DNA of 64,000 nt from Flagellimonas sp. CMM7 (lineage in GTDB: Bacteria; Bacteroidota; Bacteroidia; Flavobacteriales; Flavobacteriaceae). Location: contig NZ_CP090003.1 of assembly GCF_021390195.1 (NCBI RefSeq), forward strand, positions 2,592,001 to 2,656,000. The letters are read 5' to 3'. The notes under the pieces are model-generated. The model was not told the origin of the DNA and did no database searches. It saw only the letters and a program-made list of their open reading frames with translations. The position numbers and the translations under genes are program-made. Shown here in pieces: positions 54,598 to 64,000 of this stretch; within the stretch, counting starts at the first letter, position 1; the number at the start of each line of letters is the position of its first letter.

Positions 54598-55023
54598 TTA
54601 TTTTACAACAGAATAAACCCGAATTTCCGGTTCTGCAGCTAATAATGGCGCTAACTCACCAACAATATCCTTGGAAAACAGCTCAGTTGATAAATAAGCT
54701 TTGGCACTCTCTACTGTTTCAAAACCATGCAAGACTTGAACATCGTTTTCCCTTATTAAAAGTTGCTTTGATACAGCTCCTTTTATGGATTCCAAAAAAG
54801 GGTTTTTGTATTTTGAATAAACTCCTGAGGCAGCGTCTCTATTTTTTTCTTCAATGGTCAATGTGATTTCTAAAAATGCATTGGTACCCATTAGAACTAT
54901 TTTCTCTTTTTCATTTGTATTCATCGCTAGTGTATCTTCTGCAGGCGATGGTTCTTGTTTTACTTTTGAATTACATCCGGCAATGAGTATCATTACTGCT
55001 ACTGTTTTTAAAATTGTTTTCAT
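54598..55023 (-). CDS. Lipoprotein with antibiotic-biosynthesis-monooxygenase-like domain
   Basis: The 141-residue protein has a lipoprotein signal (VAVMILIAGC) and a linker of about 25 residues. The domain then reads FLEITLTIEEKNRDAASGVYSKYKNPFLESIKGAVSKQLLIRENDVQVLHGFETVESAKAYL in outline (only cited in parts here), consistent with a dimeric alpha-beta barrel. Such domains act as small oxygenases or stress-binding proteins. Its role in the envelope is unknown. It lies upstream of the SLC13 gene, past a terminator. Confidence 0.7.
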   Translation of the reverse strand: MKTILKTVAVMILIAGCNSKVKQEPSPAEDTLAMNTNEKEKIVLMGTNAFLEITLTIEEKNRDAASGVYSKYKNPFLESIKGAVSKQLLIRENDVQVLHGFETVESAKAYLSTELFSKDIVGELAPLLAAEPEIRVYSVVK

Positions 55024-55136
55024 ATGAAGTTGTTTTTAGTACTTCAAAGATATTGTCGAGCTATATGCCGAAATAGTTCAAAACATACTTTAAGTGGTAA
55101 AAACGGGAGAAAGAAAAACGTGAAGTTTTCGCAGTA

Positions 55137-56006
55137 CTATTGTCTATATCTACTAGGAGATTCTAAAACGTGTCTTTTAAAATATTTTATAAAGTACGAA
55201 GGATCATCAAAGCCAACGCGATACGCCACTTCTCCTATTTGTAAGGAAGTAAATCTTAGTAACCGCTTTGCCTCTAAAATTACTCGTTCTGATATGATTT
55301 GAGATGGGGGTTTATTTGCAATGGTCTTGGTAATTGTGGTCAATGTTTTAGAAGAAATATGAAGTAAATTGGCATAATTACTTACTGAAAAACCATTCTT
55401 ATAATTTTCTTCTATAAGTTCTTTGAACTTAAAAAATTGAAGCTCATAAGGACTGGTAAATTCCAATTTCCCGTTTAAGTCTTCCAGATGAGCACGTTCA
55501 AGGTTTATTAATAGACATTTCAGTAAAAACCGAACAATATCTTCAAAGCCAAAACGGCTTCTTTTATCAAGTTCATTTAAAATCAAAGCCATATGATTTT
55601 TAGCCGTTTCTGTAGCTTCAAAATCCATGGCATAACATGGACTTTGCTGTGCTTTAAAGATGTTGTATTTCAAAAAAATGTCAACATCGGTATGCATAAA
55701 AAAACTCTCATTAAAATGAATAAGCCAACCAGGAACATCTAGATTATCATCAAAATAGTGGATTTGATCTTTGGAGATAAATAGAATGGTATTTTCATTG
55801 ATATCATACGTTTTAAAATCTACCGTATGTGTTCCTCCTTTGTTAAAAAACCATATGATCTGATAATAGCTATGTGAATGCGGAGTAGCTGCTTTTTCAA
55901 CATTTTTGATTCGGTACTCTTTAAGATCATATACCTCAAACTGCAGTTTTTTTGGATTTGCTTTATGCAGATGGTATTGCGCTATTTTTGTTGAATTATC
56001 CTTCAC
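55137..56006 (-). CDS. AraC family transcriptional regulator with N-terminal cupin-type domain
   Basis: The 289-residue protein has a sensing domain with PHSHSYYQIIWFFNKGGTHTVDF near residue 41 and FISKDQIHYFDD near residue 75. The C-terminal HTH pair reads FSVSNYANLLHISSKTLTTITKTI and SLQIGEVAYRVGFDDPSYFIKYFKRH. It is likely to regulate the amine oxidase and SDR genes upstream in the same direction, or divergent targets. Confidence 0.92.
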   Translation of the reverse strand: MKDNSTKIAQYHLHKANPKKLQFEVYDLKEYRIKNVEKAATPHSHSYYQIIWFFNKGGTHTVDFKTYDINENTILFISKDQIHYFDDNLDVPGWLIHFNESFFMHTDVDIFLKYNIFKAQQSPCYAMDFEATETAKNHMALILNELDKRSRFGFEDIVRFLLKCLLINLERAHLEDLNGKLEFTSPYELQFFKFKELIEENYKNGFSVSNYANLLHISSKTLTTITKTIANKPPSQIISERVILEAKRLLRFTSLQIGEVAYRVGFDDPSYFIKYFKRHVLESPSRYRQ

Positions 56007-56033
56007 GTGTATAAAGTGCTATTTCCTCTAAAA

Positions 56034-57089
56034 TTAAACCAATTCTTTGTGTAATAATTTATTAGCCGTGTTTAATCCACTATGGACGGCACCATCTAAG
56101 TAGCCGCCATACACAGGAGATGTTTCAGTACCAGAGAGTAACAATTTTCCATTGCAATGCCATTGGTTATAGAGCCCATGCCCATATTGGGGACTCATAT
56201 ATACGGACTTTAAGTTTTCACAAGATGTTCGTCGGTCTTTTGACCAGTCCTTTTCAAAATACGCTATATGGTTTTTAACCTCTTCGCCCAAATATTTTTC
56301 CAGATAACTTAAAATTCTTTCTTTTCTTACTTCCGGCCTAGTATCCCTTAATCCTTCATTTACAAAACCCATGAGCGCAAAGGTATTCTCCTGATGGTTA
56401 CAATGATCATACAATTCTATAACGGGCCCTACTTGCCCTATAACGGTGCCTGAAAAGTCATTTTCTTTCCAAAATGGTTTGTTGAACAACATACCTATTT
56501 TAATGGCATTGCTCATCCAGGTATGGGTAGATTTCATTGTTTGAAGCAGATTCTCTGGTAACTCTGGGCTAAAATCGATTCCTGATGCCAGTTTGGGTGG
56601 TATGGTAATGATAACTTTCTCTGCAGAATATGTTTTATCCTCAGTTGTTAAGGTAAGAACATCTTGGTCTTCACTAATATTAGTAACTATTGAATTGAGA
56701 TGAATTTTACCGTCTAATACGCTAGCAAGCTTGTTGATGATAGCAATGGAACCACCAACAATTCGATATGCCGATGGTCCATTATGTTGACTTTCAAAAT
56801 AGTGCGCGGGAGCCATGGTATTGTACACCAGTACACTTTTACCCTTACTATACTGTTCAAACCTGCTAACGGATAAAGCATCTAGCAGTTTAGCTAAATT
56901 GACGTGGTGGTCTTGAAACCAGGTTGCTCCCAAATCGATACCATCTTTGGTGTGGATTCTACCTCCAATTCTATCTCTTGCCTCTAAAATGATAAAATCC
57001 TTCTCACCATTTTTAATTAGTGAATAAGCTGTGGTCAAACCAGATAACCCAGCTCCTACAATGATATATTTTGAATGTATTGTTTTCAA
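56034..57089 (-). CDS. FAD-dependent amine oxidase (monoamine oxidase/LSD1-type)
   Basis: The 351-residue flavoprotein has the dinucleotide-binding motif IVGAGLSGLTTAYSLIK near residue 10, followed by ILEARDRIGGRIHT near residue 34, and ends with LLSGTETSPVYGGYLDGAVHSG, the FAD-contact segment of amine oxidases. It is cytoplasmic. It would oxidise an amine or related substrate to an imine. It is 10 bases downstream of the SDR gene and 27 bases before the AraC gene, suggesting one operon. Confidence 0.92.
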   Translation of the reverse strand: MKTIHSKYIIVGAGLSGLTTAYSLIKNGEKDFIILEARDRIGGRIHTKDGIDLGATWFQDHHVNLAKLLDALSVSRFEQYSKGKSVLVYNTMAPAHYFESQHNGPSAYRIVGGSIAIINKLASVLDGKIHLNSIVTNISEDQDVLTLTTEDKTYSAEKVIITIPPKLASGIDFSPELPENLLQTMKSTHTWMSNAIKIGMLFNKPFWKENDFSGTVIGQVGPVIELYDHCNHQENTFALMGFVNEGLRDTRPEVRKERILSYLEKYLGEEVKNHIAYFEKDWSKDRRTSCENLKSVYMSPQYGHGLYNQWHCNGKLLLSGTETSPVYGGYLDGAVHSGLNTANKLLHKELV

Positions 57090-57099
57090 AAAGACAAAT

Positions 57100-57849
57100 T
57101 TAATTTCTTCCAGACATTACACCACCATCGATATCCCAAATAGCACCAGTGACCCAAGAAGCTTTGTCAGAAAGTAGGAATGAAATGGTATTGGCCACAT
57201 CTTCTGCACGACCATTTCTACCAATTGGATGGAATGCATGAAAATTTTGAAGTGCATCATTTGCCTCCTGCTTGCCTCCGAACACACTGTCATAGACCGG
57301 TGTTTCAACTACTGCTGGCGATACTGCATTTACACGAATTTTGTGATCAGCCAACTCCATGGCCAAATGTTGTGTTAAACTATGCAATCCTGCCTTTTGC
57401 ATAGAATATGCTGAGGAAGGAGTTGCTTTCACAGATTGTTTGGCCCACATAGAACCTACATTTACGATAGCACCACCTTCGGTTGCCGCCATTTTTTTCG
57501 CAGCAGCTTGGGTGATGAAAAAGAAACCTCTATTTAAATCTAAGTATGAATCATAATCGGATTCAGTATGGTCTAAAAACGCCTTTGGTCCAAAAATACC
57601 TGAAGCGTTTACCAAATAATCTAGATTGTCCCAGCTAGCAATATCACTTTGTAAAGCATCTACTTGGGCTGTATTGGTAATATCTACCCTATGGGTTATC
57701 AAGTCGTCATTGGTTTCACTTTTAAAGGAATTCAATTTAGTGTCATTAGTACCAACTACGTGAACTTTAACACCTTGGCTTAAAAGGTTTTGTGCGGTTG
57801 CTTTCCCGATTCCGCTGCTGCCTCCTATAATTAATGCTCTTTTCTTCAT
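57100..57849 (-). CDS. Short-chain dehydrogenase/reductase
   Basis: The 249-residue classical SDR has [11 protein letters not shown] at the NAD(P) loop near residue 9, NASG near residue 87, catalytic Ser in VGSMWAKQS, and YSMQK as the YxxxK pair near residue 153. The C-terminus [10 protein letters not shown] fits the family. Cofactor choice cannot be fixed with confidence. It starts the SDR-amine oxidase-AraC run. Confidence 0.95.
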   Translation of the reverse strand: MKKRALIIGGSSGIGKATAQNLLSQGVKVHVVGTNDTKLNSFKSETNDDLITHRVDITNTAQVDALQSDIASWDNLDYLVNASGIFGPKAFLDHTESDYDSYLDLNRGFFFITQAAAKKMAATEGGAIVNVGSMWAKQSVKATPSSAYSMQKAGLHSLTQHLAMELADHKIRVNAVSPAVVETPVYDSVFGGKQEANDALQNFHAFHPIGRNGRAEDVANTISFLLSDKASWVTGAIWDIDGGVMSGRN

Positions 57850-57963
57850 TTTAATTTGATTTTTAATAATTATGACGCAAAGTTATATCACCCTCATGGG
57901 GCGTTTAAGCCATAAAAAGAGAACAAATGGTAATTTTGGGAAGCAGTTTATCATTCATAAAAA

Positions 57964-57985
57964 AACCTTCCGGTTAAGGAAGGTT
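57964..57985 (-). terminator. Terminator of the STN-TonB receptor gene
   Basis: AACCTTCC pairs with GGAAGGTT around a 6-base loop, with A-rich and T-rich flanks. It is 43 bases past the receptor's stop codon on the minus strand. Confidence 0.85.
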
Positions 57986-58027
57986 TTTTGATAAACTAAA
58001 CTTGACTAATTCAAAACCTATATCGGA

Positions 58028-61000
58028 CTATAGGCTTAATCTTAAACGAGCAAAAAGAAAACGGCCGCTATATCCAAATTGAGATGTTCTTCTTGAATAT
58101 ACAAACTGGTCACCCGAAGTACCACCTTCTCTATTTTCATCTGGGTAAACATCAAAAAGGTTATTGGCCCCGACAGTTAGTGATAGGTTTTCCGTAAATG
58201 TCTTGGTTATAGTAAGGTCGGTCACCAATTTTCCTGCGTAAATAGCATCATCGCTAACGGTGGTACCAGAAACACGGGCATCCCCATTAAAATCATCAGG
58301 ATCGGTGACTTCTCCGAAGTATACATTTCTTAGTAGAAAATCCCAAGAATTTAATGAGACGAGATTGGTTAGATTCAATTTTGTTCTGGGTTGTGCCAAG
58401 GTCAAAAATGCCTCTTCTTGACCATCAAAGAAAGACCCGCTCAATCCCGCATTTTCTATAAGTTCTGGTACAAAAATGTTTTCAACTTCTGTTTTGTTGA
58501 ACGTAGCTGCCAAATCATTTTTTAATATAGCATCGCCCAAATTGGTTTTGTGGGAAAGGACAATATCCAAACCTGAAGATTTGGTATCAATCGCATTTAC
58601 AAAGAACCTAGCGCTAGTGGCGCCAGCAGATTCAAAAATTGCTGTAAGTTCAGGATCACCGCCATTCCCAAAGCTTCCGCTATACACAATACGATCGTCA
58701 ATATAAATTAGATATCCATCAACCGTAATTGAAAAGTCTCCGAAATTACCTGTTAGTCCAGCACTAAAACTATTGGAAGTTTCTTCTCTTAACTTATCAA
58801 TTCCAATAAGAGTAGCTGCTCTACTGTCATTGGTAAAAGTCCCTTGCTCAAAAGGAACGTTATCGACGAACACGGTGCTTGTTCTGCTAAAAAATTGTTG
58901 GTGCAAAGAAGGTGCCCTAAAACCAGAGCTGCTTGCCGCTCTTAACGCCAGATTTTCTGTAAGTTTTAATCTTGTGGCCAATTTATAGTTGAAGGTGCTC
59001 CCAAAATCTGAGTAGTTTTCATATCTACCTGCTAAACTTAGCAACCAGTTTTCGGTAAAATCTGCTTCAAAATCAGCATAAAGAGAAATATTGTTCCTGA
59101 ATTTTTCTGTTGCGTTACCAGGATCATATCCACGAAAAACTTGAGAACCTCCACCTAATGGTGAACCTGTAAAGTTATTTCTTACCAATTGATCGTCTGG
59201 TGTAACACTGTTTACGGGATTTCCGTTGATATCATAACTGGTATAAGAAGACTCTTCCCCTGCTATAATCTCGTACTTTTCAACCTTGTATTCCGCACCA
59301 AAAGCAACGTTAAATCCTTCGAAAATATCTTCGTGGAACCTACTGAAATCCAGGTTAGTTGTGTTCTGTGTAAATCCTAATCCACCTGCATCAAAGCTAC
59401 GTGGAGTTGCAACCCCGAGTGTTCCGTTACTTGAATTTCCTACGGTAATATCAAATGTATTTCTACCGTATGTATTTGAAAAGTCAACATCCCATTCATT
59501 TACCTTTCCTTTAATCCCCATAGCAATGGATTGATCTATTATATCTGTTCCAATGTTAGGTAAGAACCCATTGGGAAATGCCGGAGTGTTTGCACGTCCA
59601 TCACCTTGCGCAGGTCTTCTGTAGAACCCAGAAGCCAGCCCTTGACGATAACTTATGCCTCCAAAACCATAAACCTCTGTAGTTTCTGAAACAGGGATAG
59701 AAAGGTTTGCAAAGAATTTCCCTTCTCTTAGTCTTGATGTGCCTACTTTAAACCTGAAATCTTCTCTTGTAAGTCCACGTGCAGATAGTTCAGCCTCATC
59801 AGCGTCAAAACCTAATAGTCCACGAAAGGTGTCAATATCAGTTGCATCGTTTAGATCAAGACCTGCAATTTGATCCTTCACTCCTTGGTCTAGATAACCA
59901 ATGCCCTGTGCAGCATTTGCATAATCTTGTAAGCTCATATCAGCTACCGTTCCTCCTCCAGCAGCAAAAACGCGTTCTGCACCATGAAATCCTTGAAAAA
60001 TATCTCCTGCATAATCTTTGTTTCTTAATGCAGGTTCTCTGGTGGATAACGAACCAGTAAAATTAATATAGCCGCGATCTCCAATAGGAAGCCCAAAATT
60101 GGCATCTAACTGAAACTTTTCTCCATCACTTCCTCCTTCAAATTGATTACTGTTTTCACTAAAATTTGCTCCAGAGGTCAACGAAAGGTCTAGCTTACCG
60201 GTCGATTTTTTAAGCACTATATTGATGACGCCGGCAATGGCATCTGAACCATATTGAGCGGCCGCTCCATCTCTAAGCACCTCAATACGCTGTATGGCAG
60301 CTATTGGAATTGCGTTCATGTCAGTTCCCACGCTTCCTGCCCCAACGGTTCCGTTAACATTTATTAGAGCGGTGTTATGTCTTCTTTTTCCATTGATCAA
60401 TACCAATACTTGGTCTGGACCTAAACCACGAAGCGAAGCGGGATCTATATGATCTGTACCATCTGATACAGTCTGTGATTGAGAAGTGAAAGAAGGTGCA
60501 ACATAGTTCAATATTTCATTTACACTAACCTGTGGTCCTTGATTAGCAATGGTGGCTACATCAATTACATCTACTGGAACAGTAGTTTCAGTCGCTGTTC
60601 TATTAGGGTTTCTAGACCCTACTACGACCACATCATCCAATTGAGCGGCGTCTTCCGCAAGAACTATGTTGATGGTAGATTGCCCGTTCAATGGGACTTC
60701 AGTTGTCTTAAAACCAAGGTATGAGACGACCAGAACAGCATTTTCATCATCAACTTCCAGTATAAAATTTCCATCAAAATCCGCTTGTGAACCATTTGTG
60801 GTTCCTTTGACCAAGACATTTGCTCCGGGCAATGGGTTGCCGTCACCGTCTTTAACCGACCCATTTACCTGCCGCTGGTCATTTATAGGGTCGATAGCGC
60901 TTTTGTCCAACGATAGTTTTTTGAGAACAATTTGATTTCCATTTATGGAATAGTCTAAACTTTCTTGTTCCGATAGCCTATCCAAAACAGTGAATATCTT

Positions 61001-61276
61001 TTCATCTGATGCAGTCAATGAAGTTTTTTTATCATCGTTGATTTCATTCACGTTATAGAAGAAATTGTAGCCAGATTGTTTTTTTATCTCATTTAAAATA
61101 TCCTTTAAAGGAACATTTTCAAATTCAAAATGGACTTTCCTCTGTGAGTAAGCGTCACTAGCAGTGAGCTGACAAATAATAAATAAAGTGAGAAAAAAAC
61201 TTAACTTCATTTTTAAGGTCAATTTTGTGCTGGCCACCAAGAAAAAAGGTGACTTGAAAACCATGCTTTTTTTCAT
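58028..61276 (-). CDS. TonB-dependent receptor with STN and carboxypeptidase-like domains
   Basis: The 1082-residue receptor has an extended signal region, and an STN (secretin/TonB short) domain at about residues 48-115 (VHFEFENVPLKDILNEIKKQ, SGYNFFYNVNEI) that talks to FecR. A carboxypeptidase-regulatory-like beta domain (QVNGSVKDGDGNPLPGANVLVKG) follows, then the plug (VVVVGSRNPNRTATETTVPVDVID) and a barrel ending in FLFARLRLSL. Ligand unknown. It is downstream of FecR and is the transporter of the surface-signalling trio. Confidence 0.94.
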   Translation of the reverse strand: MKKSMVFKSPFFLVASTKLTLKMKLSFFLTLFIICQLTASDAYSQRKVHFEFENVPLKDILNEIKKQSGYNFFYNVNEINDDKKTSLTASDEKIFTVLDRLSEQESLDYSINGNQIVLKKLSLDKSAIDPINDQRQVNGSVKDGDGNPLPGANVLVKGTTNGSQADFDGNFILEVDDENAVLVVSYLGFKTTEVPLNGQSTINIVLAEDAAQLDDVVVVGSRNPNRTATETTVPVDVIDVATIANQGPQVSVNEILNYVAPSFTSQSQTVSDGTDHIDPASLRGLGPDQVLVLINGKRRHNTALINVNGTVGAGSVGTDMNAIPIAAIQRIEVLRDGAAAQYGSDAIAGVINIVLKKSTGKLDLSLTSGANFSENSNQFEGGSDGEKFQLDANFGLPIGDRGYINFTGSLSTREPALRNKDYAGDIFQGFHGAERVFAAGGGTVADMSLQDYANAAQGIGYLDQGVKDQIAGLDLNDATDIDTFRGLLGFDADEAELSARGLTREDFRFKVGTSRLREGKFFANLSIPVSETTEVYGFGGISYRQGLASGFYRRPAQGDGRANTPAFPNGFLPNIGTDIIDQSIAMGIKGKVNEWDVDFSNTYGRNTFDITVGNSSNGTLGVATPRSFDAGGLGFTQNTTNLDFSRFHEDIFEGFNVAFGAEYKVEKYEIIAGEESSYTSYDINGNPVNSVTPDDQLVRNNFTGSPLGGGSQVFRGYDPGNATEKFRNNISLYADFEADFTENWLLSLAGRYENYSDFGSTFNYKLATRLKLTENLALRAASSSGFRAPSLHQQFFSRTSTVFVDNVPFEQGTFTNDSRAATLIGIDKLREETSNSFSAGLTGNFGDFSITVDGYLIYIDDRIVYSGSFGNGGDPELTAIFESAGATSARFFVNAIDTKSSGLDIVLSHKTNLGDAILKNDLAATFNKTEVENIFVPELIENAGLSGSFFDGQEEAFLTLAQPRTKLNLTNLVSLNSWDFLLRNVYFGEVTDPDDFNGDARVSGTTVSDDAIYAGKLVTDLTITKTFTENLSLTVGANNLFDVYPDENREGGTSGDQFVYSRRTSQFGYSGRFLFARLRLSL

Positions 61277-61355
61277 AATTTTGAGTGTTTGATTGTTAGT
61301 AATAATTCTTGTTAGCGATCTACAATTGGGGGAGGTGCTGCAACACCTTCCCTTT

Positions 61356-62504
61356 CTATTTTGATATGGTGATTATGTTGTTTTCTATTTCATAAGTAAA
61401 AGGTGTGCTAGAAGCTATTGTATTTAAAATAGTTTCAATACGTTCGTTCTGAAACTCTCCCATGAATATCTCATTGTTCAAGCTTTCTGCATTATTGATT
61501 ATTGAAACATTATGTGCCCTTTCAAGTTTTCGCAGTATTTGTTCAAATGACAGATTGTCTATGATCAATCTATTTTCCATCCAACTCGTGAAGGTGCGCA
61601 CGTCGACCTTCTGTTTTGTCAAAGTGCCGTTCTCTTTGGCAAATGCTGCCTGATAACTTGGACTAAGAAGGATTTTTGTGTCAGGATTGGAGTTCTCATA
61701 AACATTAACGGAACCCTCTACCAATGTGGTGGAGATTTCACCATCCGATTTATAGGCAGATACGTTGAACTGCGTTCCCAAAACCTTAATATCTAGGTTT
61801 TCCGCATTAACAATAAAAGGTCTTTTTTCATCTTTGGTGACATCAAAAAATGCTTCACCTTCCAAATAAACCATACGATTTTGAGCGGATGTATTTAAGT
61901 TTTTTGGAAACCGTAACCTAGATCCGGAATTTAGCCAAACCTTTGTTCCATCAGAAAGTGTTATCCTGAATTTTTGACCATAAGGGATATAAACTTCGTT
62001 GAAAACTATATTATCATCAGATGGATTTGCTATTTGACTAAAATCCAAACCTGTTGATTCTTTTTCTGCTATGACATTACCTTTTTTGTCTGTAAGTACC
62101 TTCCTGTTATCCGCAGCTATTACTTGTTGCGTTCCATCTGCAAGGGTAATCACAATTTGATTGGCTAGACTATTTGTCAGCGTTGATTCAGAATCACCTT
62201 TATTGTTAAATTGGGAGACGTATATAAAGCTTACAGTAGCTAAGAGGCCTATAAAAAGAGCTGCATAACGAACCAAGTGAAGCTTTTTCCTTCTTACGAC
62301 TCTGCCCTTGTCCACAGCAATCATGAATTCCTTAAAAGCATCTTTTCCATCAAAGTGATGGTGCAAATTATTTTCCGACCTATTTTTTATCTCTTTTTTA
62401 AAAGCGCTTAGGTTTTCCTTATTGGCTAGCACCCACTTTTTTAATCGTTTTCTTTCGTTAGCGGAAATAGTTCGGTTTAAAAATTTCTCAATTAAATCTT
62501 GCAT
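61356..62504 (-). CDS. FecR-type anti-sigma factor
   Basis: The 382-residue protein has an N-terminal cytoplasmic anti-sigma part (residues 1-80), a transmembrane helix near 83-103 (RYAALFIGLLATVSFIYV), a periplasmic FecR domain (VYIPYGQKFRITLSDGTKVWLNSGSRLRFP, then YLEGEAFFDV) and a C-terminal DUF4974-type domain (NRLIIDNLSFEQILRKLERAHN). It would hold the divergent sigma factor until the receptor's STN domain signals. Confidence 0.95.
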   Translation of the reverse strand: MQDLIEKFLNRTISANERKRLKKWVLANKENLSAFKKEIKNRSENNLHHHFDGKDAFKEFMIAVDKGRVVRRKKLHLVRYAALFIGLLATVSFIYVSQFNNKGDSESTLTNSLANQIVITLADGTQQVIAADNRKVLTDKKGNVIAEKESTGLDFSQIANPSDDNIVFNEVYIPYGQKFRITLSDGTKVWLNSGSRLRFPKNLNTSAQNRMVYLEGEAFFDVTKDEKRPFIVNAENLDIKVLGTQFNVSAYKSDGEISTTLVEGSVNVYENSNPDTKILLSPSYQAAFAKENGTLTKQKVDVRTFTSWMENRLIIDNLSFEQILRKLERAHNVSIINNAESLNNEIFMGEFQNERIETILNTIASSTPFTYEIENNIITISK

Positions 62505-62592
62505 TTTTGATAGTCTTACATCTCTATGATACGAATTTGATAAAAAACCCCTACTTTTTTTATAAATTTTATACTTTAGCCTATATTTTTTT

Positions 62593-63141
62593 ATGATGAA
62601 CGAAAAAATACTGGTAGCAAATTTGAAGAAGGGCGACGTAGATGCCTATGAGTATTTGTTCAATGAATACTATGATTGGCTGTGTAATTATATCTTTAAA
62701 CTAAGCGGTAATAGAAGCCTTTCCAAGGACATTGTTCAAGAGACAATGATTAAGATTTGGGAAAAGAAACATCAGATAACTATTCGAGAATCGCTTAAGG
62801 CATATCTCTTTAAATCATGTCATAATCAATTTTTACTTCAACTAAGAAAGGACAAAAAGAAACCGGATCTTTTAGATAGGATTCGATGGGAGACGATTTA
62901 CGATAGCTATTTTGAACTTAAGGAAGATGATGATCTTATAAGAGCTAGCTATAACAAACTGGAAGAACTCATTGACAAGCTGCCGCCAAAATGCAAGGAG
63001 ATTTTTATCATGAACAAGTTGGAGCGCAGAAAGTATAGGGAAATTGCGGAGGATATGGGCATTTCCATCAAAACTGTGGAGAACCAAATGTCCAAGGCCT
63101 TACGGATAATTAGAGAGAATGCTTCGGTTCTTTTGTTTTGA
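62593..63141 (+). CDS. ECF (FecI-like) RNA polymerase sigma factor
   Basis: The 182-residue protein carries sigma region 2 (YEYLFNEYYDWLCNYIFKLSGN, DIVQETMIKIWEKK) and region 4 (LPPKCKEIFIMNKLERRKYREIAEDMGISIKTVENQMSKALRIIR). It is divergent from fecR with 88 bases between starts, the usual layout for a FecI/FecR/TonB signalling unit. A second Met directly follows the first. Confidence 0.95.
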   Translation: MMNEKILVANLKKGDVDAYEYLFNEYYDWLCNYIFKLSGNRSLSKDIVQETMIKIWEKKHQITIRESLKAYLFKSCHNQFLLQLRKDKKKPDLLDRIRWETIYDSYFELKEDDDLIRASYNKLEELIDKLPPKCKEIFIMNKLERRKYREIAEDMGISIKTVENQMSKALRIIRENASVLLF

Positions 63142-63199
63142 TATTATCTAATTACCAATTCTCTTTTTCAAGTAGTGTTAATCACACAAAATGTATTGC

Positions 63200-64000
63200 T
63201 TACACCGCTGCGGGTGTTACTATGCCATCTTTAGAACGACCTAGCTTAATATTTACCAATATCTCATGCAAAGTTTCAGTGGCAAGCCCATGAAGCACAA
63301 GACGATATGCGGCGGTATATGTGGAAGTTGGTACCATGGGGTGCTTGTTGTTAACTAGCCCTAAATGTCCTGGTGTTCCCAATATTTGGGTGGTATAAAT
63401 TGCAACGGTCTCGTCTAATTGCAAGGAATTTGAAGCTCTTACAAAATCATTTGCAGTGAGAAAGAGTTGGTAAAAGGGGGTAAACAATTCTATTGCAGAT
63501 CTAAGGTCAAGGACGTTTGTCCATTTCTTTGGAAATTCAATATGCTTAAACTGATTTTCAGAAACCATACTTAGATTTAATGTATCCTGCTTTTGTAGTA
63601 CCAATCCTTTTTCTTTCAATTCACTGTTTAGCTTAATTACAAAATTGTACAGGTTTAAATCATGATTTAGGAAAAGATCATCTTTAACGTCATTAAAATC
63701 ATAAGGTTTTAAAGGACTTGTGGTAACTTGAATTCCGTCTACATTTTTGGCAACAAACTCCAATATTTCGCTTCCTGCATGAAAATGACGAAAAATCAAT
63801 AGATTGGCATCAGGGCTAACAAAACGTTTTAATCCCCATGCCAAAATTCTATGGAGGGCCTTGGAAGAATTAAAGAATTTTGGAAAGAAAAACTTAAAAA
63901 TGTGGATGAAGAACATTGATATTTTTGACCAAAATTTAATGAACGGAAGCAGATATCTGGTTGATCTGCTGTTATTGTCCCGCATTAGGGCCTGCTTGGT
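63200..64000 (-). CDS. Unrecognised protein, 5' end outside the window
   Basis: The frame runs from the window edge (five codons before the Met at 63985) to a stop at 63200, so the true start may be outside. The visible 266 residues have an amphipathic, Phe-rich stretch (FWSKISMFFIHIFKFFFPKFF) near residue 20, RHFHAGSEILEFVAKN and HDLNLYNFVIKLNSEL. It ends with EILVNIKLGRSKDGIVTPAAV. I do not recognise the family. Confidence 0.7.
   Translation of the reverse strand, partial: TKQALMRDNNSRSTRYLLPFIKFWSKISMFFIHIFKFFFPKFFNSSKALHRILAWGLKRFVSPDANLLIFRHFHAGSEILEFVAKNVDGIQVTTSPLKPYDFNDVKDDLFLNHDLNLYNFVIKLNSELKEKGLVLQKQDTLNLSMVSENQFKHIEFPKKWTNVLDLRSAIELFTPFYQLFLTANDFVRASNSLQLDETVAIYTTQILGTPGHLGLVNNKHPMVPTSTYTAAYRLVLHGLATETLHEILVNIKLGRSKDGIVTPAAV

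Overview
The window looks like chromosome of a marine-type member of the Flavobacteriaceae (Bacteroidota). The base composition is AT-rich. Several genes carry the Bacteroidota promoter form TAnnTTTG rather than a sigma70 -10 box, and there are few Shine-Dalgarno sites. The gene families are also typical of the group: GSCFA, DUF4230, DUF6090, DUF4136, DUF5522, HmuY, DUF6607, STN-TonB receptor with FecR and ECF sigma, and a bacterial alpha-2-macroglobulin next to PBP1C. No transposase, integrase, phage gene or CRISPR array was seen. The exact genus cannot be told from this sequence.

Layout. 1-2.2 kb: the 5' part of a secreted protein with two related ~215-residue domains and a calcium-binding Asp repeat, then a 3'-half fragment of tRNA-Asn and an intact initiator tRNA. 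2.3-8.9 kb: AGCS symporter, Era, a small membrane protein, Der and PBP1C. 8.9-14.5 kb: a very large alpha-2-macroglobulin lipoprotein paired with PBP1C. 14.7-18.8 kb: secreted small proteins and an operon of M23 peptidase, MerR, LemA and two TPM-domain proteins, the last with a frameshifted Gly-rich tail. 18.9-25.5 kb: alaS, DUF6090, GSCFA and DUF4230, facing an aromatic amino acid hydroxylase. 25.6-32.1 kb: lipoprotein, DUF5522, PLP enzyme, glucosaminidase-LysM protein, hemL, an MFS transporter and a membrane protein.

32.2-34.6 kb: a TetR regulon in miniature. The same 18-bp palindrome precedes both the tetR-type gene and the secreted alpha/beta hydrolase; a frameshifted DUF1348 gene follows. 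34.7-42.2 kb: a membrane-bound class III cyclase, then a divergent heme-acquisition locus. TonB receptor, HmuY and DoxX read left; DUF6607, an FMN-binding protein and a four-helix membrane protein read right. Both arms leave a shared palindromic operator region. 42.2-48.7 kb: AraC with DUF5367, DUF1772 and NmrA genes; the SatD/DUF3307 pair headed by three exact 28-bp-phased palindromes; and small secreted proteins.

48.8-53 kb: a DUF5117-type metzincin and two secreted acidic proteins built from an unrecognised repeat with core LGFxxxxYLPExFxPY. These two genes share a 3' UTR sequence and appear to be paralogues. 53-58 kb: SLC13 transporter, a small lipoprotein, and an SDR / amine oxidase / AraC group. 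58-63.1 kb: a complete ECF sigma - FecR - STN-TonB receptor surface-signalling system. The window ends inside an unrecognised gene.

The strongest candidates for undescribed biology are the LGF-YLP repeat proteins, the SatD operator array and the heme / FMN / membrane-protein cassette. Two apparent frameshifts (TPM tail, DUF1348) and a family of dispersed intergenic repeats also deserve checks.
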